11,110 bases of DNA, taken from the NCBI GenBank assembly GCA_023251195.1, contig JAHEZG010000105.1, positions 1-11,110 of the forward strand, read 5' to 3'. Below the pieces are notes generated by a model. It had not been told where the DNA came from. It saw only the letters and a list, made by a program, of their open reading frames with translations, and made no database searches. A program made the position numbers and the translations under genes. Of this stretch, positions 6,898 to 11,110 are shown piece by piece (position 1 is the stretch's first letter; every line of letters begins with the position of its first letter). The DNA comes from Chitinophagaceae bacterium (lineage in GTDB: Bacteria; Bacteroidota; Bacteroidia; Chitinophagales; UBA10324).

Positions 6898-6969
6898 TTA
6901 ATGAAATTATGAGTGATGTAATTACTTACCAGAATAATAGCATGAAAATTTTAGTCATATTTATAAATA

Positions 6970-7004
6970 CAAAAAGGGTGAACCAACCTTCAAAGATTCA
7001 CCCT
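6970..7004 (-). terminator. Rho-independent terminator for the minus-strand regulator operon
   Basis: Perfect 8-bp arms AGGGTGAA (6975-6982) and TTCACCCT (6997-7004) enclose a 14-nt loop. Read on the minus strand, the stem is followed by TTTTTGTATTTATAAA, a U-rich tract, so it should terminate transcription coming from the receiver-Crp gene that ends at 7108. On the plus strand it is followed by GTTGTTT, which is less convincing. Confidence 0.75.
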
Positions 7005-7107
7005 GTTGTTTGCTATAATTCTCATCAAAAACAGCTGTCAGTTATAACGACTGGATTCTTGATTGGTTGTAAAATATTGCATGATTAAAATCAGCCGCAT
7101 TAAATTT

Positions 7108-8199
7108 TTACTGCCTGATTTTTTCTAATATTGTCTGATTCTTAATGGTGATAACTCCACTACTGATTTCTATTGCTCTTTCTTCTTTTAAATCTGACAG
7201 CGACCTAATAAGCGATTCGGTTGCAGTGCCAACAATAGCCGCAAGATCATCGCGGGTAAAAGCAGTAGAGAAATTTTTGTTTGCACCTTCCTGATATTTT
7301 TTCTGCAAATCAAGCAATGCACCTGCCACGCGCTGCCGCACACTATCGTACGCTAATGAGAGTAATCTCTTTTCTTTTTCAAAAAGATCTTTTGAGAGCA
7401 ACTGAATAAACTTTTGATTGATTTCAGGATTCTCTGCAACTAATTTTTTGAATACCTCTTTTGGAATCATGCAAACTTCTCCATCTTCCAACCCCACAGC
7501 AGTTTCGTGATGATTAATATTTTCCAGCAATGATAAGTATCCCAGAAAATCTCCTTGCTTGTGCAATCCGGTTATAAGTTCCTTATGATAATCGTTGGTT
7601 TTATAAGTTTTTATTTTCCCTTTAAGAATAAAGTAAAGACCGTTACAGGTTCTTCCTTCCTTATATAATATTTCCTTTTTCTTAAAATATTTTATCTCGT
7701 AATCCGAAGCAATTTTTTTGAGCGCTGTTAAATCGAGATTATCTTTTTCAGGCAAAACAGTTTCACCTTCCTTAATAATCACATTACCAAAATCAGATTG
7801 TTCCTGAAAAAAAATATCTGAAACAATTTTAACAGTGAGGGGCTTTACAATAAATTCAACAGCAATCTTATCTTCCTGTGCATGCTCCTTATCTTTAATA
7901 TCTATAGAAGAAGTAAGCATGTAAACCTTAATCTGATTCTGAATGCACTCATCCAATTTTTCAAAATGTTTCAGAAAATCCCATCCGGTCCACGAAGGCA
8001 TATTGATGTCAAGGAAAAGAACGGTAGGGATTTCCTTCCCTGTTTTCGAGTAATTACTGACAATGTATTCAAAACCATCTTCAGGTATAGTGAAGGTTTT
8101 AATTTCCACTTCGCTGTTAATTTCTTTAATCACACTCCGGCAAATCATATTGCTCACCGAGTCGTCATCAACAACAATAAAGCGATCTGGGATTTTCAT
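7108..8199 (-). CDS. Receiver-Crp/Fnr fusion transcriptional regulator (REC-cNMP_binding-HTH)
   Basis: This is a 363-residue fusion. Residues 1-130 form a CheY-like receiver: acidic pocket Asp11-Asp13 (VVDDDS), phosphoacceptor Asp64 in LFLDINMPSWTGW, switch Thr96 in MLTSS, and Lys119 in VKPLT. After a linker, residues about 158-255 form a cyclic-nucleotide-binding beta-barrel (YFKKKEILYKEGRTCNGLYF, then LKGKIKTY and GDFLGYLSLL), and a dimerisation helix runs about 255-295. A winged helix-turn-helix at about 312-350 (FTRDDLAAIVGTATESLIRSLSDLKEE) matches the Crp/Fnr recognition pattern. I see no Fnr-type cysteine cluster; whether cNMP is bound cannot be judged. It is the only protein in the window with a DNA-binding output, and it ends an operon of kinase and receivers, so phosphorylation probably controls its DNA binding. 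Its receiver is a near relative of the one at 8686-9081. Confidence 0.94.
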   Translation of the reverse strand: MKIPDRFIVVDDDSVSNMICRSVIKEINSEVEIKTFTIPEDGFEYIVSNYSKTGKEIPTVLFLDINMPSWTGWDFLKHFEKLDECIQNQIKVYMLTSSIDIKDKEHAQEDKIAVEFIVKPLTVKIVSDIFFQEQSDFGNVIIKEGETVLPEKDNLDLTALKKIASDYEIKYFKKKEILYKEGRTCNGLYFILKGKIKTYKTNDYHKELITGLHKQGDFLGYLSLLENINHHETAVGLEDGEVCMIPKEVFKKLVAENPEINQKFIQLLSKDLFEKEKRLLSLAYDSVRQRVAGALLDLQKKYQEGANKNFSTAFTRDDLAAIVGTATESLIRSLSDLKEERAIEISSGVITIKNQTILEKIRQ

Positions 8200-8277
8200 A
8201 AATGTGATGTTATGTTTAATGGGTTAATAAAATTATTAAAAAAATCGTTCCTGCAATTGATTGTCAGAGTAGTTTGT

Positions 8278-8643
8278 TCATTTATAATTAAGTATTACAG
8301 AAAGTTGCTCCACTTTAATCGGCTTTACATAATATCCTTTTATCACACTGTACAGGCGTGATTTTTCCAGGTCATCAGTATCGGCAGAGGATGTAAGAAT
8401 GAAAACATTTTTATAAATTTTTTGTTTCTGCAATTCATCCAAAAATTCCCATCCATTTATGTAGGGCATATTAATATCCAGCAAAATGGTGTCAATTTTT
8501 TTTCCTTAATCTGTTTGCAGAAACGCCAATGCTTCAACCGGGTTAGTAAATTGCCTGAATTCAATTTGGTTTGATTGAATGGAAAGCAAAGTTTGAATGA
8601 TGTATTGGTAAGTTTCGTCATCGTCAAGTATTAAAGCTATCAT
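8278..8643 (-). pseudogene. Single-domain response regulator interrupted by an in-frame TAA
   Basis: Read from ATG at 8643 to TGA at 8278, this frame spells a complete receiver domain of 121 positions with a single TAA at codon 46 (8506-8508). The part before the stop holds the acidic pocket Asp7-Asp9 (LILDDDE) and continues to FLQTD. The part after it, in the same frame, holds the phosphoacceptor Asp56 (ILLDINMP), the switch Thr84 (ILTSS) and Lys107 (YVKPI). No frameshift is needed; changing the one stop codon restores a normal domain. The downstream fragment has no ATG near its start, only a TTG at 8484, and would lack the acidic pocket, so neither half should work as a receiver. It may be a recent nonsense mutation, a read-through site or a base-call error. 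It sits between two intact receivers of the same operon. Confidence 0.85.
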
Positions 8644-8685
8644 AGAATATTTTTAGTGTGTAGTTTTTTTGTTTATCAATTATAA

Positions 8686-9081
8686 TCAGCTCACCATTTC
8701 TTCCATCAGTTTAAACGAAAGTGGTTTCACTAAGTAACCTTTCACATCCGGATTATCAGATGCCTTTTGTTTATCGCTTGCATCAATTGAAGACGATAAA
8801 ATATAAATGGTAAATTGATCTTTAATGTGCTTTGAAAACTGATGAAACTTTTCCAGAAACTGCCAGCCGGTTATTGCAGGCATATTTATATCGAGCAGTA
8901 AAATGGTATTTACTTTTTCTGCTTCCAGCGTGTATTCCTTTTCAATATAGGCAAGCCCTTTCAGCGGAGATTCGAACGCAATGACTTCCGCATTCTTCTT
9001 AATGTTTTTAATCACCATTTCACAAATCATGTGGTTGCTGTAATCATCATCCACTAATAAGTATCGTCGTTCGCTTTTCAT
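8686..9081 (-). CDS. Single-domain response regulator
   Basis: This is a 131-residue protein that is a receiver domain from end to end: acidic pocket Asp11-Asp13 (LVDDDY), phosphoacceptor Asp64 in LLLDINMPAITGW, switch Ser96 in YILSSS and Lys119 in VKPLS. There is no output domain and no tail. Its NHMICEMVIKNI helix and TGWxFLxxF and SSIDxxDK segments match the receiver half of the Crp fusion at 7108-8199 closely, so one probably arose from the other. It follows the GAF-PAS kinase by 42 bp and is most likely phosphorylated by it, acting as an intermediate, a competitor or a sink for the Crp-fusion regulator. Confidence 0.93.
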   Translation of the reverse strand: MKSERRYLLVDDDYSNHMICEMVIKNIKKNAEVIAFESPLKGLAYIEKEYTLEAEKVNTILLLDINMPAITGWQFLEKFHQFSKHIKDQFTIYILSSSIDASDKQKASDNPDVKGYLVKPLSFKLMEEMVS

Positions 9082-9123
9082 AAAAAAAATGATTTTTGGG
9101 GGAGCAAAAATTTATTTTCGATT

Positions 9124-11110
9124 TTAATTTTCGGAGGTGTCTGTTTCCCAGTCGCGCGATTCAGGAAATTCAATGGTGAAAATTGTTCCGCTACCGGGTT
9201 CGCTTATTACCGAAATTTTTCCTCCCAATGATTCTACCTGTGTTTTCACCATGTACAATCCCATTCCTTTTCCTTCGGCGTGTTCAGTATGAAACCGTTT
9301 ATACAACCCGAAAATCTGTTCGCCGCGGGCTGTCATGTCAATACCTAATCCATTGTCTTTAAAAGTGAGAATGATTTTATCATCCTCCCATCTGCTGCCT
9401 ATTTCAATAACAGGATCAATCGTTCTGTTCCTGTACTTAATGCTGTTCGAAATCAGGTTATAGAAAATGCTGTGCAGATAAGTTCGAATGGTTCGCATGG
9501 TTTCAACTTTGAAATCAAACGAAAATATTACATGATTTACTTCCACCAATTTATTGATGCTGTAAAAAACATCTTTTGCGAGTGCTGTAAGTTTTATTGA
9601 TTCCCGCTTTTCACTCAGTTGATTTTTTACCTGAAGAATATTATTCAGATCGTTGATGACTGCATCCAGCTTATTTACAGATTTGGATAATTCATTACTG
9701 CACATTTCTTTTTGCTCAGCAGAAATGGTTGCCGATTTCATTAAATCATTTAGCCCCATAATATTTGCAATGGGTGCGCGAAGATTGTGCGATACGATGT
9801 AAGAAAACTGTTCAAGGTCATTGTTTCGCTTTATAATATCCGAGGTGATTTTTTCTTTCTCCATCTGATTATTTCTTTTTTCGCTGATATCTGAAATCAT
9901 GGCAATAGCTCCCATGTATTTTCTATTTTCATCAGTAATGGGGCTTGCAGAAAGATGAGTCCATATTTTATTTCCGTTTTTAGAAATGTATGGAAGCTCA
10001 AAATCTTCAGCGATACCGATTTTTCTGTTTTCCATTTTCTCTTTTGCTATTGCTTTTCCTTCATCATCCATTAAATCAAAATTTGTTTTACTCAGCATTT
10101 CGTCAATGGAGTAACCAAATAATTCTGTAAAACGCTTATTCACAAAAACAGTTTTGTTGTTTTCATCTATCATCCAGATTGCTTCGCGTGTGGTTTCAAC
10201 AATTTGTCGGTAGCGTTCTTCGCTTTTATCAAGTGCATCCTCTGCATTTTTTCTCTCTGTTACATCTCTGAAATTATCTACAATACCATTCAAGGCAGGG
10301 TCGTGCAGCAAATTTGTTAATGTACCTTCCAGCCAACGCCAGGTACCATCCTTGTGAATCATTCTGCTCGGTCTCACAGGAATAGATACTCCGGGACTAA
10401 TCAGCACTTGCTCCCATACTTTTGCCGCCCATGCAACATCATCAGGATGGAACATGGTAAACAAATCGAGTTGCAGAGTTTCTGCTTCTGTATATCCTAA
10501 TACATTTTTTACTGTAGGTGAAATATAAAAGGGTTTGCCTTCAGCAGTAAGAATAACTACTGCATCAGCACCGTTTTCTACTAACGCACGAAATCGCTTC
10601 TCATTTTTAATTACTAATTCTTCTGTGGCCTTATGCTTTTTTTCTTTATCGTACAAATCAAAGGCAAAAGAAATATCGCCGGTTGCTTCAACCAATAATT
10701 TTATTTCGTCGTCATCAAAAAAATTAAGTTCGGTGGCATACAAATTAAAAGCGCCGATTATGTTGCCTGATTTTCTGATTGGTAAAGCAATACATGATTG
10801 AATACCATGCTTTGCAGCAAAGGGTCTCCAGCTTTCCAATTCCAAATCATGTTGAATGTCATTACATATATAATAAGTGCCAGTGCTCAATACATAATCC
10901 AGAGGTCCTTTCTTTTGATAGGGAACATTGTTAAATAATTTTATTTCATCAGCAGGAATTCCGTTATGACCGGCAAGCATAATTTTTTTGTTAGCCATAT
11001 CAAACATACCGATCCACGCCATTTTAAATTTGCCGAAGTCCATTGCAATTCTGCAGGCATTATTAATTAGTGTTTCCTCATCTTTAATGTGTACGATGCT
11101 CTGATTGATT
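9124..11110 (-). CDS. GAF-PAS-PAS histidine kinase (5' end beyond the window)
   Basis: The minus-strand frame is open to the right edge. Although an ATG lies at 11043, the 22 codons upstream of it (reading INQSIVHIKDEETLINNACR then IA) continue the start of a GAF domain, so that ATG is internal and the gene is truncated by the window. Numbering from that Met, the GAF domain runs to about 130 (MAWIGMFD, GIQSCIALPI, GAFNLYA). PAS 1 lies at about 148-266 (MFHPDD, then FRDVTERKNAE). PAS 2 lies at about 274-390 (ending MISDISEKR). The HisKA H-box is YIVSHNLRAPI with His419. The HATPase has an N-box with Asn533, a G1 box DNGLGI (Asp563) and a G2 box GKGMGL (591-596). No membrane segment is visible, so it is probably cytosolic, but the unseen N-terminus could change that. 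It leads the operon of receivers and the Crp-fusion regulator. Confidence 0.93.
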   Translation of the reverse strand, partial: INQSIVHIKDEETLINNACRIAMDFGKFKMAWIGMFDMANKKIMLAGHNGIPADEIKLFNNVPYQKKGPLDYVLSTGTYYICNDIQHDLELESWRPFAAKHGIQSCIALPIRKSGNIIGAFNLYATELNFFDDDEIKLLVEATGDISFAFDLYDKEKKHKATEELVIKNEKRFRALVENGADAVVILTAEGKPFYISPTVKNVLGYTEAETLQLDLFTMFHPDDVAWAAKVWEQVLISPGVSIPVRPSRMIHKDGTWRWLEGTLTNLLHDPALNGIVDNFRDVTERKNAEDALDKSEERYRQIVETTREAIWMIDENNKTVFVNKRFTELFGYSIDEMLSKTNFDLMDDEGKAIAKEKMENRKIGIAEDFELPYISKNGNKIWTHLSASPITDENRKYMGAIAMISDISEKRNNQMEKEKITSDIIKRNNDLEQFSYIVSHNLRAPIANIMGLNDLMKSATISAEQKEMCSNELSKSVNKLDAVINDLNNILQVKNQLSEKRESIKLTALAKDVFYSINKLVEVNHVIFSFDFKVETMRTIRTYLHSIFYNLISNSIKYRNRTIDPVIEIGSRWEDDKIILTFKDNGLGIDMTARGEQIFGLYKRFHTEHAEGKGMGLYMVKTQVESLGGKISVISEPGSGTIFTIEFPESRDWETDTSEN

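Noticed and set aside
6873..7088. Plus-strand frame of 71 codons
   Set aside because: It overlaps the start of the minus-strand zinc-ribbon gene and runs through the terminator hairpin at 6970-7004; no recognisable domain.
7882..8361. Plus-strand frame of 159 codons
   Set aside because: It is antisense to the receiver half of the Crp-fusion gene and to the broken receiver, both of which have clear domain motifs.
8278..8484. Short 68-codon receiver fragment as an independent gene starting at TTG 8484
   Set aside because: It lacks the acidic pocket and first strand of a receiver; the same frame upstream supplies them, so it is better read as the second half of an interrupted gene.
10535..10801. 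Plus-strand frame of 88 codons
   Set aside because: Antisense to the GAF-PAS kinase; low-complexity Ser/Lys-rich product with no domain.

Overview
The window looks like a chromosomal stretch from an uncultured or little-studied member of the Bacteroidota. The evidence is AT-rich DNA, A-rich leaders in place of Shine-Dalgarno sites (for example AAATAAAACTAAA-ATG and ATAAAAAAAC-ATG), Bacteroidota-style histidine kinases with a DKFVYSVSHDL phosphoacceptor box, and a receiver-Crp fusion regulator. It holds almost nothing but signal transduction. There are four histidine kinases (two cut by the window edges), four receiver-domain genes (one broken by a stop codon), a FIST sensory protein, a YfiR-type periplasmic protein, a membrane-anchored thioredoxin-fold protein and a small zinc-ribbon membrane protein. 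I see no insertion sequence, tRNA, rRNA or CRISPR array.

Plus strand, 1-5985: the tail of a histidine kinase is followed by a thioredoxin-fold protein and, 3 bp later, by a kinase with a six-helix, histidine-rich membrane sensor. A 149-bp gap with overlapping inverted repeats separates these from a tight second group: FIST protein, PAS-PAS kinase (3 bp later), and two tandem single-domain response regulators. A strong rho-independent terminator at 5955-5985 closes this run. The transmitter modules of the two complete plus-strand kinases are close paralogues, and the two response regulators are a tandem duplication. The simplest reading is that cytosolic (FIST/PAS) and membrane inputs feed a shared pool of receivers that have no output domain of their own.

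Middle, 5986-7107: a YfiR-family (DUF4154) secreted protein stands alone on the plus strand, with no diguanylate cyclase nearby. It converges on a 55-codon minus-strand gene for a CxxC-x10-CxxC zinc ribbon plus one membrane helix. A hairpin with a U-tract on the minus strand (6970-7004) closes the minus-strand operon to its right.

Minus strand, 7108-11110: a likely operon reads leftwards. It runs from a GAF-PAS-PAS-HisKA-HATPase kinase (its start lies beyond the window) to a single-domain receiver, then a receiver interrupted by an in-frame TAA, then a receiver fused to a Crp/Fnr-type cNMP-binding and helix-turn-helix regulator. That last protein is the only one in the window with a recognisable DNA-binding output, so it is the best candidate for the end point of the minus-strand phosphotransfer pathway.
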